The notes: generated by a model from the sequence alone, not told the origin. Shown: positions 32,946-41,192, numbered from the stretch's first letter. The stretch is DNA of 64,000 nt from Micromonospora sp. NBC_01796 (GCF_035917455.1 NZ_CP109078.1:3968001-4032000), one strand, 5' to 3'. Numbers and translations are program-made.

Positions 32946-33989
32946 ATGAAGCATCGTCAGCTTGGTCGCAGCGGCCTGCGGGTCAGTGAGATCACCTACG
33001 GCAACTGGCTCACCCACGGGGAGCTGGTGGCGCGGGACGCCGCCCTGGTCTGCGTACGGGCCGCGCTCCAGGCGGGCATCACCACCTTCGACACCGCCGA
33101 CGTCTACGCCCGGGGTGCCGCGGAGGAGTTGCTCGGCGAGGCGCTGCGCGGCGTACGCCGGGAGTCGGTCGAGATCGCCACGAAGGTGTGCCTGCCGACC
33201 GGGGACGGACCCAACGACCGTGGCCTGTCCCGCAAGCACATCCTGGAGTCCTGCCACGCGTCGCTGCGCCGGTTGGGCACCGACTACGTCGACCTCTACC
33301 AGGCCCACCGGTACGACGACCGGACCCCGCTGGAGGAGACGCTGATCGCCTTCGACGACCTGGTACGCCAGGGCAAGGTGCGCTACCTGGGCGTCTCGGA
33401 GTGGACCGCGCCGCAGATCCGGGACGCGCTCGCCCTCGCCGACCAGCTCGGGCTGCGCGGCCGGATCGTGTCGAACCAGCCGCAGTACAACATGCTCTGG
33501 CGGGTGATCGAGCCCGAGGTGCTGCCGCTGTGCGAACGGGAGGGGCTCGGCCAGATCGTCTTCCAGCCGCTCGCCCAGGGCGTGTTGACGGGCAAGTACC
33601 GGCCGGGGCAGCCGCCGCCTGCCGGGTCCCGGGCGGCCAGTGGGGGCAGGGCGCCGGTGTTCATCCGGCGGGTGCTCGGTGACGAGCTGTTACGGCGGGT
33701 GCAGGCGCTGCGCCCGGTCGCCGAGGAGGCGGGACTGTCGATGGCCCAACTGGCGATCGCCTGGACCCTGCAACACCCCGGCGTCGGTACGGCGCTCATC
33801 GGCGCGACCCGGCCGGAGCAGGTGACCGAGAACGCCGCCGCGGCGGGCGTACGGCTGGACGCCGATGTGATGCGCCGCATAGACGAGACGTTGGCAGATC
33901 TGATCGAGAATGACGTTACGAAGACCGCTCAGATGATGGCGGTGAAAGCTAACTGGGCGCGGGCCGAGACATCAACTACCGATGCGTAG
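32946..33989 (+). CDS. Aldo/keto reductase (Kv-beta/YghZ-like)
   Basis: 347 residues, (beta/alpha)8 NADPH enzyme. Visible: FDTADVYARGAAEELLG with catalytic Asp and Tyr, VEIATKVCL with Lys, YLYQAHRYDDRTPLEET with His, and the nucleotide-binding C-terminal IGATRPEQVTENAAA. RYLGVSEWTAPQI and QPQYNMLWR place it with the potassium-channel-beta-like group. Substrate unknown; it may detoxify reactive aldehydes. Separate from the sulfate operon (77-bp gap, own promoter). Ends at a perfect 16-bp hairpin. Confidence 0.9.
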   Translation: MKHRQLGRSGLRVSEITYGNWLTHGELVARDAALVCVRAALQAGITTFDTADVYARGAAEELLGEALRGVRRESVEIATKVCLPTGDGPNDRGLSRKHILESCHASLRRLGTDYVDLYQAHRYDDRTPLEETLIAFDDLVRQGKVRYLGVSEWTAPQIRDALALADQLGLRGRIVSNQPQYNMLWRVIEPEVLPLCEREGLGQIVFQPLAQGVLTGKYRPGQPPPAGSRAASGGRAPVFIRRVLGDELLRRVQALRPVAEEAGLSMAQLAIAWTLQHPGVGTALIGATRPEQVTENAAAAGVRLDADVMRRIDETLADLIENDVTKTAQMMAVKANWARAETSTTDA

Positions 33990-34038
33990 TGATCCTTCTA
34001 TGACACGCGGTGTTGATCCATTTGGCATATCCACAACA

Positions 34039-34073
34039 GAACGCGCCGGGGGAGTTACTCCCCCGGCGCGTTC
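34039..34073. terminator. Strong bidirectional hairpin between AKR and whiB1
   Basis: GAACGCGCCGGGGGAG (34039-34054) and CTCCCCCGGCGCGTTC (34058-34073), perfect 16-bp arms with a 3-nt loop. Confidence 0.85.
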
Positions 34074-34090
34074 AGCGTTTGTGTGGTTGG

Positions 34091-34348
34091 TCAGGCGGTG
34101 TGAGCGCGCAGGACCCGAAGTCCGCCACGGCGCTTGACCGCGCGCCGCTCTTCTTCGCTCATTCCGCCCCAGACGCCCGCGTCCTGACCGGATTCGAGTG
34201 CCCACTGGAGGCAATCTTCGGTCACGGAGCAGCGCCGGCAGACGGCCTTGGCCTGCTCGACCTGAAGGAGAGCCGGGCCAGACGTCCCGATCGGGAAGAA
34301 CAGCTCCGGGTCTTCGTCGCGGCAGACAGCATGGTGACGCCAGTCCAT
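34091..34348 (-). CDS. whiB1: WhiB1-like Fe-S regulator
   Basis: 84 residues. MDWRHHAVCRDEDPELFFP start, cluster ligands C9, C37, C40 and C46 at the same positions as in M. tuberculosis WhiB1 (Rv3219), GVWGGMSEEERR turn, basic C-terminus. WhiB1 homologues are essential nitric-oxide-responsive partners of SigA. ATG 34348 is chosen because the family begins MDWRHxAVC. It lies upstream of the DAG-kinase gene region as in mycobacteria, but pdtaS is now 7 kb away. Confidence 0.95.
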   Translation of the reverse strand: MDWRHHAVCRDEDPELFFPIGTSGPALLQVEQAKAVCRRCSVTEDCLQWALESGQDAGVWGGMSEEERRAVKRRGGLRVLRAHTA

Positions 34349-34782
34349 GGCGGCAACACTCCTCAATCTGGGTGGGTGGCAGTGGATAGCGTGGATCTTT
34401 TCCTATATGCATCCGTGGCGCGCCGATCCCGACGGTGTACACCCATCGATTCGACAAGCACGTGCGCAGGCTGTTGTGCGCTTGGGAGCGCCGCGTGAGC
34501 AACTCGCTTAGCGAGTAGTTCGAGGCAACGTCCCGGTAACTCAAGTTCGCTTGTGAATACTTTCACGAACTCCCGTGATGTCAAGGGGACCGCTCGGAAA
34601 AACTCTGAACGGGTGAGCAAGCCCACAACCCTTTTGTCCGAATTCCGGCGCTTGCCGGGACCCAGGGTGCCACAGCCAAGGATCAATATAGTACAGTCCA
34701 CGCGACATTGCTGGCATTTCCGACACTCGTCTCCTCGTCCGGCTTGTTTTCAGGGGGCCATGGAGGAGGCTGTACCCCAGCG
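34349..34782. other. Regulatory gap upstream of whiB1, 434 bp
   Basis: No gene found. Lower GC than neighbours, particularly 34395-34415 and 34540-34720. Contains a perfect palindrome GGTGTACACC at 34434-34443, about 86 bp upstream of the whiB1 start, and an AT-rich patch with CAATATAGTACAG. whiB1 promoters in mycobacteria are multi-regulated, so operators are expected here. I cannot assign them. Confidence 0.5.
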
Positions 34783-35733
34783 CTAGCAGATTACTCTTAG
34801 TGCGGCGCTTACGGAGGCGAATCGAACTTTTTCTCGTTCGCCGAGGTAGTCCCCGTCGAGCTGGAACGCCTGCGGACGGCCTGCGACCAGGGAAAACTCC
34901 TCCAGGTCGTGCAACCGAAGAATTTGCCGGCCGTGCGGCTGAGTTTTCCGCGAGAGCAGCTGTGTCACCGTACGTGTGGTGCTCGGCACGCGGAGCCGGC
35001 GTACGGCCATCACGTCGAGCCCGAGATCGAAGGACGCGTCCGGGTTCGGGTTCACTTCCCGGTCCCCGATGTACGTCCACGGGGCGGTGTTCTGGATCGC
35101 CACCGTGGCCAGCTCGCTCGCCACGACGCCGTCCGGAAGTTCCAGCGAGATGTCCGGGTGCCGGCGCTCCGGGCCGAAGGCGTACTGGGTGAGCATCGCG
35201 CGCAGGTAGAGCGAGGGAGTGGAGACCCGACCCCGTCGCCGGGCCTGCTCCACCCGGTGGATGACGGCGGCGTCCAGCCCGAAGCCGGCACAGAACGTGA
35301 AGTAGCGATCGTCCGCCCGGCCCAGCCCGACCGACCGGAACCGCCCCAGCCGTACGCCGTCGAGGATCACGCTGGTCGCCTCCGGCCACTCCCGGGGCAG
35401 ACCCAGCGCCCGCGCGAAGACGTTGGTCGAACCACCCGGCACCACCGCCAGGGCGGGCAGCCGCTCGGCCGACGGCCGGTCCGGGTCGACGGTCGAGGTC
35501 TCGGCGGTCATCAACCCGTTGACCACCTCGTTGACCGTGCCGTCACCACCGAGCGTGACGACCAGGTCCATCCGATCTCGTACGGCCTCCCTGGCCAGGC
35601 TCACCGCATGATCCCGCCGCCGGGTGTACTCGACGGTGAGATCGACCTCGCTGCGCAGGGCCCGGACGAGTACGTCCCGGCTGCGCTGGCTGGTGGCGGT
35701 GGCCTTGGGATTGACCACCAGAAGGGCCCGCAT
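34783..35733 (-). CDS. Diacylglycerol/lipid kinase-like protein
   Basis: 316 residues, DAGK catalytic family (also sphingosine/YegS-type). LLVVNPKATATS at the N-terminus, VTLGGDGTVNEVVNG (glycine-rich ATP loop), VVPGGSTNVFARALG, and the C-terminal strand domain with YIGDREVNPNP and PQAFQLDGDYLGE. It should phosphorylate a lipid alcohol on the inner membrane face; which lipid is unknown. A gene of this type is also next to whiB1 in M. tuberculosis. Confidence 0.88.
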   Translation of the reverse strand: MRALLVVNPKATATSQRSRDVLVRALRSEVDLTVEYTRRRDHAVSLAREAVRDRMDLVVTLGGDGTVNEVVNGLMTAETSTVDPDRPSAERLPALAVVPGGSTNVFARALGLPREWPEATSVILDGVRLGRFRSVGLGRADDRYFTFCAGFGLDAAVIHRVEQARRRGRVSTPSLYLRAMLTQYAFGPERRHPDISLELPDGVVASELATVAIQNTAPWTYIGDREVNPNPDASFDLGLDVMAVRRLRVPSTTRTVTQLLSRKTQPHGRQILRLHDLEEFSLVAGRPQAFQLDGDYLGEREKVRFASVSAALRVIC

Positions 35734-35740
35734 GGGCGGC

Positions 35741-35746
35741 ACTGTA
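35741..35746 (-). promoter_or_regulatory. -10 box, leaderless candidate for the DAGK-like gene
   Basis: TACAGT on the minus strand, seven bases before ATG at 35733. Confidence 0.5.
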
Positions 35747-35763
35747 CCGCGACAAAGCGCGGG

Positions 35764-35769
35764 TATCGT
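35764..35769 (+). promoter_or_regulatory. -10 box, leaderless candidate for the 35777 gene
   Basis: TATCGT followed by seven bases and GTG at 35777. With TACAGT at 35741 it makes a 43-bp divergent pair. Confidence 0.5.
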
Positions 35770-35776
35770 TTCGCGC

Positions 35777-36184
35777 GTGACCACCGACTCACCCGTGACC
35801 AGCGAATCTGCCCTGGTGCCCGGACCGCTGCGCTGGGCCGTGTGGCTGCTGCGCGGCGAGGCGACCGGCCTCGGGTTGCTGGCGGCCTACCTGATCTACG
35901 CGGACCTGACCGCAGACGCCACCGACCTCGTCAACGCACTGTTCGTGACCGCCTTCACGGCCGGCGGCGCGCTCGTACTGTGGCTGCTCGCCGCCGCGCT
36001 CGTACGGCGCCGGGCCGGTGCCCGCGCACCCGCGATCGTGCTCCAGTTGATGTTGCTCCCGGTCGGCTACTACATGATCCAGGGCGGCCTGGCCTGGCTC
36101 GGCATCCCGCTGATGGCGCTCGGCGTGTTGGTCATCGGCCTGCTGGTCTGCACCCCCACCGCCCGCGCCCTCGGCGTCGGCTGA
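35777..36184 (+). CDS. Four-helix integral membrane protein
   Basis: 135 residues with four hydrophobic segments (ATGLGLLAAYLIYADL, ALFVTAFTAGGALVLWLLAAALV, IVLQLMLLPVGYYMIQ, IPLMALGVLVIGLLVC). Divergent from the DAGK-like gene and facing the RsbW-like gene. A membrane gene is present in the same position in mycobacteria. No function assigned. Confidence 0.8.
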   Translation: MTTDSPVTSESALVPGPLRWAVWLLRGEATGLGLLAAYLIYADLTADATDLVNALFVTAFTAGGALVLWLLAAALVRRRAGARAPAIVLQLMLLPVGYYMIQGGLAWLGIPLMALGVLVIGLLVCTPTARALGVG

Positions 36185-36260
36185 CCGCTCGGACCGCTCC
36201 CGCCCCGCCCGGAGTCCGGTGTCGGTGCGTCCGGTCCGGGGTGCGGCGGCGCCTCGGGGC

Positions 36261-36668
36261 TCAGAACTCGGCGGCGCGGCGGGTGAGCAGGGTGATCGTC
36301 GCCTGACGCCCGTTGGCGGTGGCGTTGGCGGAGGTGGTCAGCGCGGTCAGTACCTTCCACGCGAACGACGACTCGGCCGGCAGTCGGGCACCCGAGGTGG
36401 TCGGCACGGTCACCTCGACGGTGAGGGCGTCGTCGGTCACCGAGAACCGGCACTCAAGCTCGGCGTCCCGGGTGGCGATCGCGAGCAGCATCGCGCACGC
36501 CTCGTCCACCGCGATCCGTAGATCCTCGATCTCGTCCAGGGCGAAGTGCAGGCGCGCGGCCAGGCCAGCGGTCGCGGTACGCAGCACCCCCAGATACCCG
36601 CCGTCGGCGGGCACCGTGAGCATCACGATGTCGTCGTCGACCGTCGGCTGGGTATTAGATCGAGTCAC
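36261..36668 (-). CDS. RsbW/UsfX-like anti-sigma ATPase
   Basis: 135 residues. GHKL-type fold of the anti-sigma factor family: LARLHFALDEIEDLRIAVDEACAMLL (N box IAVDEAC), then a short ATP lid. Of the RsbW/SpoIIAB type that hold SigB/SigF-like factors. Usually next to the sigma gene it controls; here downstream is a convergent membrane-protein gene and upstream a divergent GNAT gene, so the sigma gene is missing from the site. Start at GTG 36668 behind GAGGGAGATGGG. Confidence 0.8.
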   Translation of the reverse strand: MTRSNTQPTVDDDIVMLTVPADGGYLGVLRTATAGLAARLHFALDEIEDLRIAVDEACAMLLAIATRDAELECRFSVTDDALTVEVTVPTTSGARLPAESSFAWKVLTALTTSANATANGRQATITLLTRRAAEF

Positions 36669-36815
36669 CGGTGCCCATCTCCCTCGGCTGCGTACGCTCG
36701 GCGATCACGCCGGTCCCCTGAACGGGACCCGCCCCGGCACCGGCGAGCACCCTCACCGTACCGCCCGCCCCCTCCCCCCGCCCCGCGCCACCGCCCCACC
36801 CCACCCCCCGACCCC

Positions 36816-36876
36816 GTTGATCATGAAGTTAGCGACGGCATTCGAGCCTCGGGGCGTCGCTAACTTCATGATCAAC
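36816..36876. repeat. Long palindrome with GTTGATCATGAAGTT core
   Basis: Perfect 22-bp arms at 36816-36837 and 36855-36876 around a 17-nt loop; the outer 15 bases are GTTGATCATGAAGTT, shared with the 54880 element. It lies in a divergent gap (upstream of both neighbouring genes), so it is unlikely to be a simple terminator. Confidence 0.85.
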
Positions 36877-36913
36877 GAGGCAAGAGGGTGGGTGGTGGGG
36901 CAGGGTTTGTGGT

Positions 36914-37375
36914 GTGGTGATTTGTGTGCGCGCGGTTCGGCGAGAGGACGCGGCGGGGGTTGCTGTTCTGCTTGGTCAACTTGGTTATCCGACCGATGGC
37001 GCGGCTGTGCGTGAACGCCTGACCTACTGGTTGGGTGACGAGGCGAGCGTGTTGCTCGGCGCTGACGATGACGGTCAGTTGGTCGGAGTCGCCGCCCTGC
37101 ACGTCTGTCCGATCCTGGAGGTCACCGGCAAGTTCGGCCGGGTCGTGGCCCTGGTGGTCGACGACCGGTACCGAGGTCAGGGGGTAGGGCGCTCGTTGAT
37201 GGCCGAGATGGAGAAACGGGCGTACGCCGCCGGCTGCATCCTGATGGAGGTGACAAGCGGTGGCCACCGGGAATCGGCGCACCGGTTCTATGCGGGATTG
37301 GGGTACCAGGACGCCCATGAGAGATCCAAACGCTTCACCAAGTTCCTGCCCGGGGACACGAAAGAACCCGTGTAG
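36914..37375 (+). CDS. GNAT acetyltransferase
   Basis: 153 residues. VRAVRREDAAGVAVLLGQLGYP at the N-terminus, acetyl-CoA loop RYRGQGVGRSLMAEMEKRA, C-terminal ESAHRFYAGLGYQDAHER. These match the GNAT family (phosphinothricin/YhbS-like). GTG codons at 36914, 36917 and 36926 are all usable. Substrate unknown. Confidence 0.88.
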   Translation: MVICVRAVRREDAAGVAVLLGQLGYPTDGAAVRERLTYWLGDEASVLLGADDDGQLVGVAALHVCPILEVTGKFGRVVALVVDDRYRGQGVGRSLMAEMEKRAYAAGCILMEVTSGGHRESAHRFYAGLGYQDAHERSKRFTKFLPGDTKEPV

Positions 37376-37596
37376 GCGAGGAGGGCCGCGGATATCGCTT
37401 GGTGAGTACGCTGGTGAACGAGGTGTCCGGTTCGATGTGGAGCCGCGAGGGTGGGATTTCAACCCGGGAGCGGGAAACGTGCCGGGCGTGGATGGCGTAC
37501 GGGACACAAGGGACCGTGACGGCGGGGTACTGACCTTCGTACCCGGCCGCCTGGCGGGCGTTTGTCGGCTCGATCGCGGGAAGTGGGGTGGGTAAC

Positions 37597-37758
37597 GTGT
37601 CGGATGAGTGGCTGGTGATCATGTTGATGGTCGGCACCCCGATCGTGGGAGCGGCCCTGCTGTTGGCCGTGCTCATGCCGATCGGGCGTCGCGCGCGGGC
37701 CGCCGTACGTTCCGGGCGCAACACCGCGCGGCCCGGCAACTCGTGGAACATCTCCTGA
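37597..37758 (+). CDS. Small single-helix membrane protein
   Basis: 53 residues from a GTG at 37597 with GGGGTGGG upstream: MSDEWLVIMLMVGTPI, then a hydrophobic helix ending LAVLMPIG, then a basic tail RRARAAVR. Codon positions show normal high-GC third bases, which supports real coding. Unknown function; 37376-37596 upstream holds nothing that I recognise. Confidence 0.5.
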   Translation: MSDEWLVIMLMVGTPIVGAALLLAVLMPIGRRARAAVRSGRNTARPGNSWNIS

Positions 37759-37780
37759 CCCGGCCGTGAGCCGAGAGGGG

Positions 37781-38215
37781 TCAGCCGGGCGGGGGCTGGA
37801 TCAGCTCGATGAGGTTTCCCTCGGGATCCTTAACGTAGGCGAACCGGGCGCCGGGCTGGACCGCGTCGGCCGGTGGCCAGACGGGCTGTGCACCGGTCCG
37901 GGTCAGGCGCATGAAGGCGTCGTCGAGGTTGTCGACCTCCAGGGCCCAGTGGCCGTACCCCTGGCCCCGCGCGGTGTCGAGCGGATCGGTGAAGATCTCG
38001 GGACGGGTGGAGCCCTCCCGTTCGATGAGTTCGACCCGTACGCCGTTGCTCGCCTGGAGCACGGCTGTCCGTACCGGCGGTTGGGGAAGTTCGAACTGCT
38101 CGATCACGTTGGTGAACCCGAGCGCGTCCTGATACCAGCGTTGCTGGGCGTCGAGGTTGGCCACGGACAGGCTGACGTGATGGAAGCGGACCTGGAAAGG
38201 GTTGATGCTCGCCAT
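37781..38215 (-). CDS. VOC-family (glyoxalase-like) protein
   Basis: 144 residues, two beta-alpha-beta-beta-beta modules. FHHVSLSVANLDAQQRWYQDALGF and GYGHWALEVDNLDDAFMRL; C-terminal YVKDPEGNLIELIQPPPG carries the usual metal-ligand Glu; first metal ligand His is in FHHVSLSV. It could be a dioxygenase-, isomerase- or resistance-type VOC protein. ATG 38215 with GAGGAAG upstream is chosen; the longer frame is not conserved-looking. Confidence 0.87.
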   Translation of the reverse strand: MASINPFQVRFHHVSLSVANLDAQQRWYQDALGFTNVIEQFELPQPPVRTAVLQASNGVRVELIEREGSTRPEIFTDPLDTARGQGYGHWALEVDNLDDAFMRLTRTGAQPVWPPADAVQPGARFAYVKDPEGNLIELIQPPPG

Positions 38216-38323
38216 GTCGGAACTTCCTCGTCGAAGTCGGCGTGAGCAGGTCAGCACCGCGATCGTAACGATCGGGCAGGGTGCGGCGCCGCGGAACCTC
38301 GATTCGCGCGGCGGGCCCACGCG

Positions 38324-38578
38324 GTGAACGTACGGCGGCGTAAGAAACTGACGGCACGCCTGGTCGAGGCAGCATTGCGGGACGATGTGTTGGCCGCCGC
38401 CTGGGGTCACACCGACGTCGTACGCGCACTCCTCGCCCACGGTGCGGACGCCGACCTGCGCGAGGATCGGGGGAGCGGTGACTCGCCACTCGACTGGGCG
38501 CTACGCGGCAGCCACACCGGGGCGGCGGAACTGCTGCGTGCCGCGGGCGCCCACCCGAGGCCGTCGCAGAGCGGCTAG
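38324..38578 (+). CDS. Short ankyrin-repeat protein, possibly a remnant
   Basis: 84 residues from a GTG at 38324. Contains AAWGHTDVVRALLAHGADADLRED, one good ankyrin repeat, and DSPLDWALRGSHTGAAELLRAAGAH, a second. The first part (RLVEAALRDDVLAAAWGHTD) looks like two partial repeats fused, as if one repeat were deleted in frame. May be a functional small protein or a decayed one. Confidence 0.5.
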   Translation: MNVRRRKKLTARLVEAALRDDVLAAAWGHTDVVRALLAHGADADLREDRGSGDSPLDWALRGSHTGAAELLRAAGAHPRPSQSG

Positions 38579-38767
38579 CGCAGTGCCGGCAGGCGGTCGG
38601 GCCCGGCCGAAGAGAGCAAAGCGGTCGGGCGCGGCCGAAGTGAGGAAACTGGCGCGGGTACCGCTCAGCGGCGGCGGAAGTCGTTCCCGGCCGGCGGTAG
38701 CCGGGTCGACGCTGTGCCGGGCGCAAACTTGGTTGCGACCGGCTGATGCCCGTACAACCCTGGTCGG

Positions 38768-39634
38768 ATGGAGCAGAACGGAACGGACCGGGTGGACGCC
38801 GACGCCTTCCCGACGATCGACGTGGCGCTGGCGCGCCGGCTGGTCCGGGCGCAGTTCCCGCAGTGGGCCGACCTTCCCGTCCGGCCGGTGGAATTCGGTG
38901 GCTGGGACAACCGCACCTTCCACCTCGGCGACGAGATGACCGTACGGCTGCCCAGCGGACCGGGGTACGAGCCACAGGTCGCCAAGGAACACCGGTACCT
39001 GCACACACTCGCCCCACATCTGCCGCTGCCCATTCCCGCGCCGCTCGCGATGGGCGTGCCGGGCGAGGGGTATCCGCTGAACTGGTCCGTCTACGGGTGG
39101 ATCGAGGGCGAGGTGGCAGGTCCCGACCGGATCGGTGACCTGACCGAGTTCGCCACCGACCTGGCCGGTTTCCTCAACGCACTGCAACGGATCGACGCGA
39201 GCGACGGGCCGCCGCCGGGACTGCACAGTGCGTACCGGGGCGGGCCGCTGGAGACGTACGACGACGACACCCGGCGGGCGATCGCGATGCTGGGGGATCG
39301 GATCCCCGGTGACACGGCCACCGCGTTGTGGGAGGCGGCGCTCAAGACGACGTGGGAACGTACGCCGGTGTGGTTCCACGGTGATGTCGCCTCCGGGAAC
39401 CTGCTGGTCCGCGACGGCCGGTTGTCGGCCGTCATCGATTTCGGCTGTTCCGGGGTTGGCGATCCGGCCTGTGATGTGACGATCGCCTGGACCCTGCTGT
39501 CGGGGCCGAGCCGCGAGGCGTTCCGGACCGCGCTCGACGTCGACCCCGGCACCTGGGTCCGGGGACGTGCCTGGGCCCTCTGGAAGGCACTGATCGTCTT
39601 CGCCGGTCTTGCCGGGGCTCACCCCGGTCGCTAG
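38768..39634 (+). CDS. APH-family phosphotransferase, C-terminus cut by TAG
   Basis: 288 residues to TAG 39632-39634. Kinase-like fold: GWDNRTFHLGDEMTVRLPSG (ATP site), catalytic WFHGDVASGNLLVRDGRLSAVIDFGCSGVGDPACD (Asp in HGDV, Asp in IDFG). It matches aminoglycoside/macrolide phosphotransferase-like proteins. The same frame continues past the TAG for 18 codons (AAEKLILDDILAEYERTA) to TGA 39689-39691, and this is how the C-terminal helix of homologues ends. Either a recent nonsense mutation, a harmless truncation, readthrough or a base error. Confidence 0.85.
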   Translation: MEQNGTDRVDADAFPTIDVALARRLVRAQFPQWADLPVRPVEFGGWDNRTFHLGDEMTVRLPSGPGYEPQVAKEHRYLHTLAPHLPLPIPAPLAMGVPGEGYPLNWSVYGWIEGEVAGPDRIGDLTEFATDLAGFLNALQRIDASDGPPPGLHSAYRGGPLETYDDDTRRAIAMLGDRIPGDTATALWEAALKTTWERTPVWFHGDVASGNLLVRDGRLSAVIDFGCSGVGDPACDVTIAWTLLSGPSREAFRTALDVDPGTWVRGRAWALWKALIVFAGLAGAHPGR

Positions 39635-39737
39635 GCGGCCGAGAAGCTGATCCTCGACGACATCCTCGCCGAGTACGAGCGCACCGCCTGATCCACCGTC
39701 GCTTCCTCCGACGCGGCGTCGACGGTCCCGGTCGGGC

Positions 39738-39755
39738 GGTTCCCTGCGGGGAACC
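39738..39755. terminator. Short hairpin after the APH gene
   Basis: GGTTCCC (39738-39744), 4-nt loop, GGGAACC (39749-39755). No T-run follows, but the next gene starts 130 bp away. Confidence 0.45.
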
Positions 39756-39884
39756 TGCGCACTTAAAACTGCCTTCTTGTCGATCAGCGTGTCCACGGGC
39801 AGCCTTGGTCGTGTGACCGGACGGCCCCGAAATTGGGGCTCCGGTCGAGTCGTTCGACCAATTCCGGAAAGGGACTCAGGGAAG

Positions 39885-40643
39885 ATGTCTGCGCGACTTC
39901 AATCGAAGGTAATCATTGTCACTGGTGGCACCATGGGAATGGGACGGGCGTTCGCGCAGCGGGCCGCCCGGGAGGGCGCGAAGGTTGTCATCGGCGCCCG
40001 CGACAAGGCTCGCGGTGTGGAGGTCGCCGCCGAGATCGCGGCGAGCGGTGGCCAGGTCCTGTTCGTGCCGACCGACGTCACCGTGGAGGAGCAGGTCGCT
40101 GAGCTGGTACGGGTCACCGTCGCCGAGTTCGGCCGGCTCGACGGGGCGTTCAACAACGCCGGTGGTGGCAACGCCGTCGGTGCCGTACGCGAGATCGACG
40201 ACGCCTTCTGGCGCAGCACGATCGACCGCAACCTGACCAGCGTGTTCTACAGCCTCAAGTACGAGATCCCGGCGATCGTCGCGTCCGGCGGCGGTTCCAT
40301 CGTGAACAACGCCTCGACGGTGGGTGTAATCGGGGATCCGATGGTGGCGGCCTATTCTGCGGCGAAGCACGGTGTCATCGGACTCACCCGTTCGGTGGCG
40401 CTCGACGTCGCGAAAGAGGGCGTACGGGTGAATGCGTTGGTGACCGGACTGGTCGATACCCCGTTGTGGCGTCAGGTCTCGGCGAACCCGGAAATCGAGC
40501 AGTACTTCCTGGGTTTGCAGCCGAATGGCAGGGCCGGTGCGGAAGAGGACATCGCCGCGTTCACGTCGTTTCTGCTCAGCGACGAGGCGACCTTCATCAC
40601 CGGGGCGGCCCTCGCGATCGACGGCGGCCTGACCGCGAAGTAG
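39885..40643 (+). CDS. Short-chain dehydrogenase/reductase
   Basis: 252 residues, classical SDR. NAD(P) site TGGTMGMGRAFAQ (family TGxxxGxG), DVTVEEQVAELV, NNAGGGNAVG; catalytic Ser in NNASTVG, Tyr-x3-Lys in YSAAKHG; C-terminal ITGAALAIDGGL. Substrate unknown. ATG 39885 follows CAGGGAAG. Convergent with the HxlR regulator, which may control it or the divergent reductase. Confidence 0.9.
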   Translation: MSARLQSKVIIVTGGTMGMGRAFAQRAAREGAKVVIGARDKARGVEVAAEIAASGGQVLFVPTDVTVEEQVAELVRVTVAEFGRLDGAFNNAGGGNAVGAVREIDDAFWRSTIDRNLTSVFYSLKYEIPAIVASGGGSIVNNASTVGVIGDPMVAAYSAAKHGVIGLTRSVALDVAKEGVRVNALVTGLVDTPLWRQVSANPEIEQYFLGLQPNGRAGAEEDIAAFTSFLLSDEATFITGAALAIDGGLTAK

Positions 40644-40672
40644 TCACGGCCAACGAGCCGCCGTCGGTGGCG

Positions 40673-41089
40673 TCACAGGTCGGCGGTGGTCGGGTCCTGG
40701 TGGCGGCGGTCGTACGCGACTCGGGTGGCCCGGATCCCGTCGAGGTTCTGCTCGGTCCAGCCGGCGAGGTCCTGCACGATGGTGAGCAGGGTCTGCCCGG
40801 CGGGGGCGAGGGCGTACTCGACCTGCGGCGGGACGGTGGGGTGCACCGTACGGGTGACCACTCCGTCGCGCTCCAGGCCGCGCAGGGTCGCACTGAGCAT
40901 CCGCTGGGTGATCGGGTACGCCAGCCGCCGCAGTTCGTTGAACCGGCGGGACCCCTTGCCCAGTTCGCAGATCACCACCACGGACCACTTGTCACCGACC
41001 CGTGCCAGGACGCTGCGCATGAGCTCTGCGTCGCAGGTGACCGCGGGCTCCGCGGTCGGGGTGATCTTGTCGACGAGCGTGGCCGTCAT
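40673..41089 (-). CDS. HxlR-family regulator
   Basis: 138 residues, winged helix of the HxlR type. CDAELMRSVLARVGDKWSVVVICELGKG, RFNELRRLAYPITQRMLSATLRGLERDGVVTRTVHPTVPPQVEYALAPAG. The Cys near the N-terminus is characteristic of this family, which often senses formaldehyde, quinones or disulfide stress. Divergent from the MDR reductase across 103 bp, so this reductase is its likely target. Start ATG 41089 with GTGGAGGAACC. Confidence 0.9.
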   Translation of the reverse strand: MTATLVDKITPTAEPAVTCDAELMRSVLARVGDKWSVVVICELGKGSRRFNELRRLAYPITQRMLSATLRGLERDGVVTRTVHPTVPPQVEYALAPAGQTLLTIVQDLAGWTEQNLDGIRATRVAYDRRHQDPTTADL

Positions 41090-41192
41090 GGTGGTTCCTC
41101 CACGGGGTGACCCTGGTATTCGAAACGTACTAGCTAGGCAACCAATAGGGGCCGGGCTCTGTTCCCGGCGATTCACGGAGAGGGTGTCGGAC

